Positions 1 through 8,741 of a stretch of 54,306 bases of DNA are shown piece by piece (position 1 is the first letter of the stretch; each line of letters opens with the position of its first letter). The DNA comes from Rhodobacterales bacterium (lineage in GTDB: Bacteria > Pseudomonadota > Alphaproteobacteria > Rhodobacterales > Rhodobacteraceae). Position numbers and translations under genes: made by a program. The DNA lies in NCBI GenBank assembly GCA_002748285.1, contig PDSA01000019.1:1-54306 (forward strand), given 5' to 3'. A model generated the notes under the pieces. The model saw only the letters and a list, made by a program, of their open reading frames with translations. It ran no database searches and was not told where the DNA came from.

Positions 1-2
1 AA

Positions 3-101
3 AGCGGGCTCTGTGACAAGGTGTTGGTGGACCCGGACGAAAAATACACCCAGGATCTGCTCGCGGCCATGCCAAGGTTTGAATTCGCCCCGGTGGCGTG
101 A
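3..101 (+). CDS. C-terminal end of a probable ABC transporter ATP-binding protein (partial)
   Basis: Only the last 32 codons are inside the window, ending in TGA at 99-101. The reading frame gives a tail with CDKVLVDPDEKYTQDLLAAMP. This resembles the end of oligopeptide/dipeptide-type ABC ATPases, where a segment like 'HPYTRALLAAVP' follows the last beta strand. The Walker motifs lie outside the window, so the family call rests on this tail alone and is tentative. The downstream LysR gene has the same direction but lies more than 200 bp away, so co-transcription is not obvious. Confidence 0.35.
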   Translation, partial: SGLCDKVLVDPDEKYTQDLLAAMPRFEFAPVA

Positions 102-313
102 GAAGTGTTGAGAAGGTGCGGCGAGTTGCCCCCTGCCCTTGCGTGTTTTCGCGATCGCCTGATCCTCGTGTGGGACGGGTCTGGAGGAATGCCTGTGGTT
201 AATATTTCCTAAAGCGGCTACAGTTCACCCCGAGACACCTGTGCGCGGCCGCTCCCGGCACACGAGGGTTGGAAGCGATACATTTGTTTTAACGAAAACT
301 GCAAAAGTGCTGG

Positions 314-1249
314 GTGACCAATCAAATGAATAAAAGCCCCAATCGCATCCGCCGTCTGAAGCATATTGAAGCCTTCTCTGCCGTGATCTCCACCGGGTCG
401 ATTTCGGCCGCCGCGCGTCAGCTTGGCGTGTCTCAACCCGCCGTGAGCCAGTTGATCAAAGCGCTGGAAGAGGCCCTCGGCGCGCCGCTCTTTGTGCGCC
501 GCAACGGTGCGGTTTTCCCAACCGCGCGGGCCGAAGCGCTTCGGGAAGATGCGGTCGATCTTCTGGCCCATCTGGACCGTTTCCAAGCGCAACTGAGCCA
601 CCAGAACACCGGCGTGCTTTCTACCATCCGCCTATCGGCCAGTGTCAGTATTCTGACCGAACTGCTGCCGGGGCTGATCTCTGGTCTGGCGCAACAGGAT
701 CCCTATTTGAAGTTTTACGTCAGCTCCGTGCCGCAAGGCGCGATGGTCTCGGCGCTGGTGCAGGGCCATATTGATTATGCGCTGCACAGCCGGGCTCTGG
801 ATCATCCGGGGCTGCACAATGAAAACCTCATTGAATCGCCTCAGGTCGCCGTCATGGCCAGAGATCATCCCCTGGCGGCAAAGAAAACCCTGACCATTCA
901 GGATCTTAACGGGTGCCGGTTCATCAGTTCCACCAAGAACGACCCTTCCTACCATGACTTCAACACCCTGTGCCGCCTCGCGCGCGTTTCCGTGAATACG
1001 GTTTTCCAGTCCCCTTTCTCCAACCTGAACATTCAAATGGTCCGCCCCATGCAGGCGGTGACGTTCAGCAACGAACTTGTGGTGCGGTCGATTCTTGCAC
1101 GGATGCCGGACCTGTCAATGCGCTATGTCGAAGGTGTTGACCTGAAAACCCCAATTTATCTGGCCTGCGCCGATTGGCAGAACGGCACGGAAACCCATCA
1201 ACTGCTCTGTGAAGAGATACGCAATCTGTCGCTCCCCAACGCCCCATAA
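314..1249 (+). CDS. LysR-family transcriptional regulator
   Basis: A 311-residue protein of normal LysR length. The winged helix-turn-helix covers about residues 15-75 (AFSAVISTGSISAAARQLGVS, then QPAVSQLIKALEEALGAPLF). The remainder is a two-lobed periplasmic-binding-protein-like effector domain. It should act in the cytoplasm as a DNA-binding activator or repressor that senses a small molecule. The start could be GTG at 314 or ATG at 326, since both precede the conserved HTH and neither has a strong ribosome binding site. No divergent target gene is visible; the gene upstream is a probable transporter ATPase in the same direction, so it may regulate that transport locus. The effector cannot be predicted. 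Confidence 0.85.
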   Translation: MTNQMNKSPNRIRRLKHIEAFSAVISTGSISAAARQLGVSQPAVSQLIKALEEALGAPLFVRRNGAVFPTARAEALREDAVDLLAHLDRFQAQLSHQNTGVLSTIRLSASVSILTELLPGLISGLAQQDPYLKFYVSSVPQGAMVSALVQGHIDYALHSRALDHPGLHNENLIESPQVAVMARDHPLAAKKTLTIQDLNGCRFISSTKNDPSYHDFNTLCRLARVSVNTVFQSPFSNLNIQMVRPMQAVTFSNELVVRSILARMPDLSMRYVEGVDLKTPIYLACADWQNGTETHQLLCEEIRNLSLPNAP

Positions 1250-1357
1250 ACCGCAGCACAGGCTACGATACCCGAACCGACCGGGCCGCCATAAACTTCT
1301 ATCTCAATCGGTCCGAGGTTGCCGATACTTGAAAACGTCTTTGGGATTCTGTCTTTG

Positions 1358-1395
1358 AGCGCTACACATCTTGCTACACATTTTGCAGCGCTACA
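1358..1395. repeat. Short direct repeats beside recombinase remnant
   Basis: AGCGCTACA occurs twice (about 1359 and 1387), and GCTACACAT occurs twice in tandem (1361-1369 and 1373-1381). The repeats sit immediately outside the 3' end of the recombinase remnant that starts at 1399. They could be part of an old recombination or attachment site, but no matching copy was seen at the other side of the scarred region. Confidence 0.35.
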
Positions 1396-1398
1396 AAA

Positions 1399-1737
1399 TC
1401 ATAACAGACTGATATTAAACGGATAATAATGAGTAACCAGCGAGACAAGCGGACTGTCTGTCCGCCACTTCAGAACAAAACTGGGCACTGGTGCCGCATT
1501 GCCTTCGCTGTGGTGCGCCAGAGTGTGCAGCAGGTTGGTTTTGTTGCCGATGATGCGGACTTCCTTGTCATGGACTTCGATGCGGTGTGCGAGTGCGCGG
1601 ATGTGGTCGCGGCGATAGCCGTTTCGGGTGCGCAGTTTGCGGCGGGCGGTGTCGGTGAAGCTACGGATCATCTGCGGGGTGAGCTTGCCTCTGTGAGTGC
1701 TGGTTTGCAGCGCGGCAGCCGCTTTTCAAGATGATCT
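1399..1737 (-). pseudogene. Serine recombinase, C-terminal remnant
   Basis: The minus-strand frame reads LTPQMIRSFTDTARRKLR, then YRRDHIRALAHRIEV, then EVRIIGNKTNLLHTL. This is the characteristic C-terminal block of large serine site-specific recombinases, which typically reads 'TPQMVRKFARTARERIR...YRRDHLRALAQRVEV...EVRIMGSKSDLLRTL'. It begins after an in-frame stop near 1727 and ends with TGA/TAA-type termination at 1399. The catalytic resolvase domain is absent here, but an N-terminal fragment of the same family and strand lies at 2561-2704. The two pieces are probably the ends of one gene whose middle was replaced. It cannot encode an active enzyme. Confidence 0.75.
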
Positions 1738-1921
1738 GTCACAAGATTATCCAGCTTGCCCATGGGCATCGTTTGCCCTGAACAGCCCTCTTTCTCCTGC
1801 CGCAAGGAAAGGCTCGATTGACGAACTTCTGGCCGGTGACTGGACGGCGCTTGTCAACTGTTGGCACTGTTGGTAGGGTGGGGCCATCAAGGGGCGATAA
1901 GATGAAAGAGGGAATGCTCAA

Positions 1922-2464
1922 ATGCAAGCGTGGGTTGGTTTGGTCCGCGGAATCGGCCCTGCGACACATCCAGTTATGCCGCTGCGCGAATTGAGGGACA
2001 GGTGTGAGGCTGCCGGCTTGAAGAACACGCAAAGCCTGCTTGTAACCGGCAATTTCATTTTTGAAACGGACCTGCTCAAACAAGAACTTCAGAAGCTACT
2101 GAACGATACGATCAGATCCTTTAGTCTTGAAAATAAAGTGATTTTGCGCCGCCCGAGCGAATTGGCAGATGCCGCCCGTCGCAATCCTTTTGCAGATGCG
2201 GCATCAGACAGGCCCGCAAAGCTGCTCGTGCTGTTCTTGCCCGAAAAGGCCGTACCCACCGCCGAGGCCGCCATAGCGGAACGCGCCGGGCCAGAGCGGG
2301 TTCGTGTCTCGGGGCGTGAGGTCTATATCGACTACCGAGAAGGGGTTGCGCGTTCCAGGCTCTCGCCCGCGTTTCTGGAACGTGTGCTGCACCAGTCAGG
2401 GACGGCCAGAAACTGGAACACGCTGGAAAAATTGCGCGAGGCATCCCGCAAGCGCGAAGGCTGA
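1922..2464 (+). CDS. DUF1697 family protein
   Basis: A 180-residue protein matching the usual DUF1697 length and pattern. It has an N-terminal WVGLVRGIGPATHPVMPLRE (family form: 'ALLRGINVGG...MAELR'), then LKNTQSLLVTGNFIF (family form: 'VRTYIQSGNVVF'), and a C-terminal TARNWNTLEKL, the near-invariant 'R.WNTV.KL' signature. The biochemical function of the family is unknown; members are cytoplasmic. The gene occupies the gap between the N- and C-terminal fragments of a serine recombinase on the other strand. It was therefore either inserted there or captured when the recombinase was rearranged. The ATG at 1922 follows the GGGAATG region and gives the family's expected N-terminus. Confidence 0.8.
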   Translation: MQAWVGLVRGIGPATHPVMPLRELRDRCEAAGLKNTQSLLVTGNFIFETDLLKQELQKLLNDTIRSFSLENKVILRRPSELADAARRNPFADAASDRPAKLLVLFLPEKAVPTAEAAIAERAGPERVRVSGREVYIDYREGVARSRLSPAFLERVLHQSGTARNWNTLEKLREASRKREG

Positions 2465-2560
2465 GCGTGATGGATTCCGGCCTGATCCGGCCCCACTTGC
2501 GAACATGAAGCCACTGGTCAAAATATTCATGGATAAAGTGCGAGAAGCTGCGTGCGGCGA

Positions 2561-2704
2561 TCAACTCATAATCGCGAGTGGCGCACCATGCCTGCCCTGC
2601 CGTTTCTGGTTGGGGATCGGCGCGTCATGCTCGGCCTGACGGGCGGTGGAGGCGCGCAGATACAGCGCCGTGCGGAGCCGGATGTTGGGCGGATTCTGGG
2701 TCAT
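2561..2704 (-). pseudogene. Serine recombinase, N-terminal remnant (resolvase domain start)
   Basis: From ATG at 2704 the minus strand reads MTQNPPNIRLRTALYLRAST, then ARQAEHDAPIPNQKRQG, and then runs into a TGA at 2561-2563. The TALYLRAST segment is the first strand of the resolvase fold; its serine is the catalytic nucleophile, and R-x-S is intact. After RQG the sequence continues in another frame as CATRDYELIA, matching the next family motif ('YCASRGYELVET'), so there is a frameshift before similarity is lost. Only about 45 residues of a protein that is normally over 500 residues remain. Confidence 0.75.
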
Positions 2705-2764
2705 GGCTTGGTTCCTGTTTTGCGGCTTGGGCGGGGATGCAACGGCCTTATCACAGCCGCAGAC

Positions 2765-3004
2765 TCAAGCTAAATCCATGTCTTGGACGCGCAGCAAAGC
2801 GTCAAGTTCCTGCTCAAACCATGTTTCAAACACGGTGATTTCGGCGTCAGATACGGGCACCAGATCGGGCCAGTCATCGGTTACGATCCGGTCGGGCAGA
2901 TTGCACCCGCGCGGCACTTTCGGCGCATCCGCATAGGCGTAAAGATCATCCGGCAGCGTGCCGGGATGGGCCGGGAGTTGGCGATATTTGCGCGCGCGGG
3001 ACAT
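2765..3004 (-). CDS. Small conserved hypothetical protein upstream of recombinase remnant
   Basis: A 79-residue frame from ATG 3004 (MSRARKYRQLPAHPGTLPDD) to TGA/TAA at 2765. It is acidic in its second half (AEITVFETWFEQELDALLR) and has no cysteine-rich, membrane or signal segment. It lies just upstream of, and on the same strand as, the serine recombinase start at 2704. Small genes of this kind often travel with such recombinases, so it may be the leftover first gene of that cassette. I do not recognise a named family, and it may no longer be expressed. An in-frame upstream ATG at 3058 is less likely. Confidence 0.4.
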   Translation of the reverse strand: MSRARKYRQLPAHPGTLPDDLYAYADAPKVPRGCNLPDRIVTDDWPDLVPVSDAEITVFETWFEQELDALLRVQDMDLA

Positions 3005-3094
3005 GCCCGCAGTGTTGCAGAAACCGCATGATCTCCGCATAGCCCAAGCCCGCGACACACCCCGCCAGAGGGCGATTTGCCGGAAAGGGGGAGC

Positions 3095-3143
3095 GGCAGG
3101 CCCGTGACTTCGAATGATAAGGATTCTAAGTCACGGGCCTGCC
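3095..3143. repeat. Perfect 16-bp inverted repeat
   Basis: GGCAGGCCCGTGACTT at 3095-3110 is repeated exactly in reverse complement at 3128-3143 around a 17-nt loop. There is no T-tract on either side, so it is not a standard rho-independent terminator. It lies in the scarred accessory region upstream of the small recombinase-associated gene and could be a mobile-element end or an old recombination site. Confidence 0.6.
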
Positions 3144-3731
3144 TCACAAAGCGACTATTTTAGACGCCTTTTTGAGGTGGATTTTGGCATCGCACCTCAT
3201 CGTATTGCAGTGGAGTATCGGCGGAGATGGAAAGGAATGGAGGAAATGACAGGCAGGGCAGTATTACGAATGCAAGATAAAAGACGCAGCACCACACGGG
3301 GTGCAACCCGTTGCCCTGCAACGGATTTTACCGTGCCGCTGATTTTACGGACGTGCCGGAAAACAAAGATTTTCTAATGATTATAAGACTATTCCCGACA
3401 CCCTGCTGATTTGGAACCCGTTTCACAGGCGGTTGTTTCAGTTTGCCGGAAAAGAAAATGCTCTCTGAAGGCCCTTGTTTCATAGAGAACGTTCGGGCGC
3501 TGGATGGCAGTTCTACTCCTTCAAAGATGCCCACCCTGTATCTGCTGCAATGTGTCGGTCGGGTTGGTCTTTGTTGCAGGTGCCGGTTTGACAACCCTTT
3601 CAACGGAACGATGGAAATCTCTTTCCCCCCCCCGTAAGCAGGTTTTTCACTTGTTTTCAAGGCGATGTGCCCATACCGTGGCGAGACCTGCCCTCAGAGT
3701 TCGGGGCCGCCCAAATCGGATTGAGAAGAAC
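3144..3731. other. Intergenic region, no recognisable gene
   Basis: About 590 bp between the inverted repeat and the efflux adaptor gene. Short frames exist on both strands but none resembles a known protein. A run of nine C lies at about 3626-3634. The last bases before 3732 (GAGAAG) serve as the ribosome binding site of the adaptor gene, and the operon promoter must lie somewhere here, but no clear -35/-10 pair or repressor gene is visible. Confidence 0.5.
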
Positions 3732-4808
3732 ATGAAATTAATCACCTGTTGCGCTTTACTTTTTGCCACATTGATTACATCACCCGCAACGGCTCAGGAC
3801 GTGGTCCGAGGTTTGAAAACCGTTTTGATCAAAGAGGTTGATAGCCACATTACCCGCCGGTATCCTTCGGTTCTGGTTCCAAGGGACATCAGCGTGTTGT
3901 CTTTTGAGCTGAGCGGGAAGCTTAAGGCGATTGATTTGCATGTCGGCCAGCGGGTCAAGGCGGGCGACGTTCTGGCAAGTCTGGATGAAACCGTCAGCAA
4001 TCGGGAATTACAGCGCGCCACCGCCGCGGTTGAGCAGGCCAAAGCCGAGGCGGATCATGCCGCCGATAATCTGAGCAAGCAGGAAAGCCGGTTGGAGCGC
4101 GGGGTTGCAACCCGCGATGCGGTTGATACAGCGCGAACTCAGGCGGCCACATCCAGCGCGAAGCTGGATCAGGCGTAGGCGGCGCTTAGTCTGGCGCAGG
4201 ATAATCTGGAAAGGCTTGATTTACGGGCACCGTTTGACGGCATTATCAATAAGGTTGATGTGCAAAGTTACGGCAATGTCAGCGCAGGTGCGCCGGTGGT
4301 CACAGTTTACCGGTCTGATCGGTTCGAGGTGAATTTTACCGTCAATTTCGATACCGTGAATATGCTTGCGGTAGGAAAGCCCGCGCAGGTGCGGTTTGCG
4401 GCCCGGCCAGAGACCGTTTTGGATGGGTTTGTCACAGAAGTTGGTGCCCATGCGGATCAGGTCTCTTCATTTCCGGTTGTGCTGGCCGTTAACGATGCTC
4501 CGGCGGATGTGCGTGCCGGAATGGCTGTTGAGGTGGTTCTGGAGTTCGAGGTGATTGACACGCCCGGCTATTCCATTCCACTGGCCGCATTGGTCGACGA
4601 TGTTGATCCGGAAGAGGACAACAAGGCCCAAGTATATGTCTACGACCCCGAAACCTCTACCGTCAAGCGTCGCCCGATCAAGATTTATGGCGTAAAACAC
4701 AATCAAATTCTTGTTGCGGAGGGTTTGAAACCGGGGGACCGTGTGGCCTCTGCCGGTGTGCCGTTCCTGAGGGAAGGCATGCGGGTTAACCTTCTCTCGA
4801 CTGATTAA
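3732..4808 (+). pseudogene. RND efflux periplasmic adaptor (HlyD/AcrA family), one in-frame TAG
   Basis: A 359-codon frame. A Sec signal peptide (MKLITCCALLFATLITSPA-TAQ) is followed by a lipoyl-like segment (LSFELSGKLKAIDLHVGQRV, KAGDVLASLDE), an alpha-hairpin coiled coil (RELQRATAAVEQAKAEADHA and on), the second half of the lipoyl domain (LDLRAPFDGIINKVDV), and beta-barrel and membrane-proximal domains to TAA at 4806. It would bridge the RND pump to an outer-membrane channel in the periplasm. The frame is continuous except for TAG at 4176-4178, between DQA and AALSLAQDNLE. Gln is the usual kind of residue there, so CAG to TAG is the simplest origin. Without readthrough only the first 148 residues would be made. 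The ATG at 3732 has GAGAAG upstream. The pump gene follows 14 bp downstream. Confidence 0.85.
4176..4178 (+). other. In-frame amber (TAG) codon inside adaptor gene
   Basis: GCG-TAG-GCG in the adaptor frame, within the coiled-coil hairpin. Both flanks align to the same family in the same frame with no indel. One base change from CAG (Gln). Confidence 0.85.
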
Positions 4809-5575
4809 AGGGATAGGTCAACATGGATTTCCTGACACGCTTTGGCATTGAAAAAACACGCCTGACCCTGTTGGTCATCGTCGGCACGCTGCTGATGGGG
4901 GTGATGACATATTTCGACCTGCCCAAAATGGAAAACCCGGTAATCACCATTCGCAATGCAATGGTAACGGCCCAATTTCCGGGTATGGCGCCCGAGCGCG
5001 TTGAAGACCTGATTGCCGTGCCGATTGAACGGGCCCTGCGTGAAATTCCCGAAGTCGAAGACATCAACACATTGATTTCGACGGGAGCAATGCAGGTCAG
5101 CGTTGCGGTTTGCGACTCGGTCAACAAATCGAAACTGGAGGACATATTTTCCGACATTCGCAATAAAATGACGGATGTGTCGCGTCTGCTGCCCAGAGGT
5201 ACGATCGGGCCTCAGGTCAACACGAATTATGGCGATGTAGCGATCGCAACCATTGCGGTCACCGGACATGGCTTTAATTACGCCGAGCTCTGGGACGCTG
5301 CCGACGATTTGCGCCAGCAGCTCTATGGTATCGACGGGGTCAGCAAGGTTTCCATGACCGGACAACAGGATGAGCGGATATGGCTTGAGATTGATGCTCG
5401 CAAATTGGCGTCTGTCGGGGTTCAGCTCAATCAGGTGATCCATGACTTGCAAGAACAAAATGTCATTCTGCCCGCAGGGGAACTGGATGCGGGCGGAACA
5501 AACCTGACCCTGAGTGCCAATGGCGAATTGACCGATATCGAGTTCATCGGCAATGTCCTGACATCCGTGCAGGGT

Positions 5576-5578
5576 TAG
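5576..5578 (+). other. In-frame amber (TAG) codon 1 in RND pump gene
   Basis: GGT-TAG-GCG in the periplasmic porter region, between NVLTSVQG and AGFVRVKDLM. The frame continues with no indel. Confidence 0.85.
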
Positions 5579-5797
5579 GCGGGCTTTGTGCGGGTCAAGG
5601 ATTTGATGAATGTGCGCCGCGGTTATGTGGACCCAAAGGTAAAACCCGCATTCTTTAACGGTGAACCGGCCATTATTCTGTCAGTCGAAATGCGCGATGG
5701 CAGCGATATTCAGGTTCTGGGGCGTGTCCTGAAAGAAAAACTGCCCCAATTCGAAAACACCCAGCCCATCGGTATTTCCTATAACTGGTCAACCTTT

Positions 5798-5800
5798 TAG
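5798..5800 (+). other. In-frame amber (TAG) codon 2 in RND pump gene
   Basis: TTT-TAG-GAA just before transmembrane segment 2. Homologous pumps carry Gln at this position (the 'TFQP' region), which supports an ancestral CAG. Confidence 0.85.
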
Positions 5801-8095
5801 GAAACCAATGTCACCCATGCCATCAATGGCGCGTTGTTGAATGTCGGTCAGACATTTGTCGTGGTTCTGCTTGTGATGATCCTGTTCATGGGGGTGCGGG
5901 AAGCGCTTGTCGTTTCAACCATTGTTCCCCTCAGTATCATGTTTGCGCTGATTGCCATGAAGCTGATTGGCGTCAGTATTGAACAAATCTCGATTGCGGC
6001 GGTGATCATCTCGCTGGGGTTGCTGGTCGACAACGGCGTTGTCATGGTCGAGGATATTCAAAGGCAACTGAATGAAGGAAAACCGCCCAAAACAGCTGCG
6101 CTGAGCGCCGGGAAACAGTTTTTCATTCTGCTTGGAGTGGCCTCTATTACCACTGTATCGGCATTTATCCCAATGTTTATATTGGAAGGGACTGCCGGTG
6201 AATTTGCTTTTTCACTGGGGGCGGTTGTTGGCCTCATGCTGCTCGGCTCCTGGCTGACGGCGCATTACATCATGCCGTATTTGTGCATGTTGTTGCTGCG
6301 GGGAAAACCCAAGTCTGTCGATGCGAAAAAGGGATTTCTGTTGCGCAGTTATTCCGTCGCCATTTCGAAAGCGCTGACATTGGGGATACTCATTATCCCG
6401 GTTGCTTACGGACTGGTGATCCTGGCATCTTCTTTGTTTGGTGCTGTAAAGAGCGAGCAATTCCCCCTCAGCGAGCGGGCTGAATATCTAATCTATTTCA
6501 ACATGCCCAAAGGCACCTCAATTGCCGAGACCGAAAAGAACACGCTGGACGTGGTCAAATGGCTGAACGACACATCCGTTAACCCCGAGGTGGTGAATAC
6601 AACCGCTTTTGTGGGTAGCGGCGGGCCGCGTTTCTACCTTGCGCTCAGCCCGGCGGATACCAACCCTGCCACCGCGTTTATTCTGGTTAATACAAATGGG
6701 TTTGAAGGGGCGGTTCCGGCGGCTGAACGCGCGCGCCGCTATCTGACTGAGCAGCACCCGGAGGCGCAAACCCGTGTAACGCGCCTGTCCATGGGCGACT
6801 CTGAATCCGGTATTGTCGAGGTAAAAATAAGTCGGCCGGACGCAGATACCCTGCTGAAGTCCGCCCAAACTGTCGAAGCCGCGTTTGCGGATGTTCCAGA
6901 CATTACATTCTATGAGAACGACCGGGGGAATAAGGTACTTAAACTGACCGCCGATATTCTTCAGAGTAACGCGCGCGAATTGGGTGTCACATCACAGTCG
7001 GTTGCAAATGCGATGGATATGTTTTTCACTGGCAAAGAGCTGTCCACCTATCGAGAGGGTGACAAATCAATCCCGATCTCAATCCGCGCCGGAGAAAGTT
7101 TCCGCGATAGTCTGGAAGATCTGGGGGATTTCTACCTCGGCGGCACCAGCCAGCTGGTTTCACTAAATGAAGTCGCGCATTTTGATGCGGTGATGGGGCT
7201 TTCCCAGTTGCGCCGGGAAAACCAGATCCGGCAGATCAAAATATCTGGCAAAAGCGATACCTTGTCCGCCTACGAGGTGCTGGCAAACCTTCAACCTGTG
7301 CTGGATGCGGTCCAGCTTGAGCTTGGGTCGCAATACGCTGTCGAGATTGGCGGCGAAATTGCCAATGCCAGTAAAACCAACAGCATCCTTGCCGCGGGTC
7401 TGCTCCCGGCGCTGATCGTCATGCTGATTGCGCTGACATTTCAGTTTAACTCGATCCGCCGTGTCGGGTTGATCCTGATGACCATTCCTTTGGTTGCAAT
7501 CGGGGCGCCTGCTGGCCTATGGCTGCTTGGCCAGCCATTGTCCTTTTTTAGCATCCTTGGAATGTTGTCGCTCATGGGGATTGTGATTAACAACGCAATC
7601 GTTCAGATTGACCAGATTGACATTGAATGGCAATCACGCCCCCTGCGCGATGCAATAATCAATGCAGCCGAGCAGCGCTTTTCTCCGATTCTGCTGACAT
7701 CCATGACAACTATTCTCGGACTCATGCCCATGGCACTGTCAGGCGGCGCGTTGTTCGAACCAATGGCGACCCTGATGATTGGAGGTTTGCTTTTTGCCAC
7801 GCCGGTTTCGCTGTTCTTTGTGCCCAGTGCATATTACCTGTTTTTTTAGGCGGGCCGAAGCTTCGAAAAACGCTGAGTGACGCCAAGGTCAAAGCTTTTA
7901 TCCGCATTCGATGTCGTGGTTGATGGAATGGTGGGCGCTGAATATGTGTCTTACCTGTCATGGGGGCACCGGCCGCTTGAACCGCATTTTCGACAGCACG
8001 AGGCAAGACAGGCGCGTGAAACGCACTGATTTCGAAAGGACCCAACCGTGGGGCTGACCGGAAATACACATCAGAATTGGCGAATAAACTTTGGT

Positions 8096-8232
8096 ATGCC
8101 GAACCCCTGAAGTCACCAAAAGTGACGCAGGGGAAAACCGGTAACAGCCTTTATGATCGCGCTATAGCGAACACAAAGTTCTCATCATCATCTCGCGCGG
8201 CCGGCCATACACTATTCGAGAACTCGACATGA
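8096..8232 (+). ncRNA. Candidate structured transcript upstream of a terminator
   Basis: Between the pump gene and the LysE gene there is a strong hairpin: CCCCTG (8104-8109) and GTCAC (8112-8116) pair with GTGAC (8122-8126) and CAGGGG (8128-8133) around CAAAA. About 100 nt later comes a rho-independent terminator (8233-8259). No reading frame in between looks coding. A small non-coding RNA or the structured 3' end of the pump transcript would both fit. This is inference from structure only. Confidence 0.3.
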
Positions 8233-8259
8233 GGTCCCTGACGGGGCCTTTTTCTTTTT
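8233..8259 (+). terminator. Rho-independent terminator
   Basis: GGTCCC-TGAC-GGGGCC forms a 6-bp stem (one G-T pair) at 8233-8248 and is followed by TTTTTCTTTTT. It could end the RND operon transcript or a small RNA starting near 8.1 kb. Confidence 0.7.
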
Positions 8260-8396
8260 GTTTCAAAGGGGGTTAGCAGTGCGATCCGACTTTCGGAGAC
8301 TGCCATCTGGAGCAATATCGGTCTCTGACCGCCCCGTGTCTCTTTTCACCCGCCCTTTATTCAAATCGGGCCGCATTCAAAAAGTTGAGCCTTTTC

Positions 8397-8507
8397 ATGG
8401 GCTTGACAGAACAGGATTGCGCCGCGGTTGAGGCGGGTTCGACCGTCACCATGCAAACAGAGACACCCGAAGGCGGCGTGGTTGTGCGCGTTGGTGCGAA
8501 ATCTTGA
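8397..8507 (+). CDS. Possible small or fragmentary ORF of unknown function
   Basis: A 36-residue frame from ATG 8397 to TGA 8505: MGLTEQDCAAVEAGSTVTMQ and a valine-rich end, GGVVVRVGAKS. The composition looks like real coding sequence, as in the C-terminal end of a longer protein, but no family is recognised and no ribosome binding site stands out. It is most likely a gene fragment left in the accessory region. The rest of 8260-8741 shows no gene. Confidence 0.2.
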   Translation: MGLTEQDCAAVEAGSTVTMQTETPEGGVVVRVGAKS

Positions 8508-8741
8508 TGGGATCAGGACCCGATCGCCATGCTAGGCGCGATTGGCGGATTGACGCCCGAGTAATCGAGGTGTCGACATTCTCTGCTGCCTGAACGAACG
8601 ACTGGAGTGCGGATTTTTCCGACCCTCACTTCACAAAAGGCAATGTCCGCTCTACTCTTTTTTCCGATGTTGAGCTTTTCCAAACAGGCGCCCATACTGC
8701 GCCGTGCTTTGGGAAAGCATCAGCCTATTGGAGAGCCGTAC

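Larger units (their letters stand above)
4823..7876 (+). pseudogene. RND family efflux transporter permease, two in-frame TAG codons
   Basis: A roughly 1010-codon RND pump (HAE/AcrB-like) in one continuous frame. It begins MDFLTRFGIEKTRLTLLVIV (TM1), followed by a periplasmic porter half (FPGMAPERVEDLIAVPIE). TM4 carries LGLLVDNGVVMVEDI, whose Asp is the proton-relay residue. The second half has a matching TM cluster (LGMLSLMGIVINNAIVQID) and the closing 'FEPMATLMIGGLLFATPVSL'. It would export substrates using the proton gradient, together with the adaptor just upstream; no TolC-type gene is nearby. TAG codons at 5576-5578 and 5798-5800 cut the frame into three, each in phase. At the second, STF-TAG-ET aligns with family sequences having Gln ('ATFQPE'). 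A further TAG at 7847-7849 is a plausible natural stop, but eight more sense codons (AGRSFEKR) run to TGA at 7874-7876. Confidence 0.85.

Noticed and set aside
3732..7876. Genome-wide reassignment of TAG to a sense codon
   Set aside because: Other genes in the window (bkdB, flgI, dnaX and the DUF4336 gene) end normally at TAG, so any readthrough would have to be local or partial.
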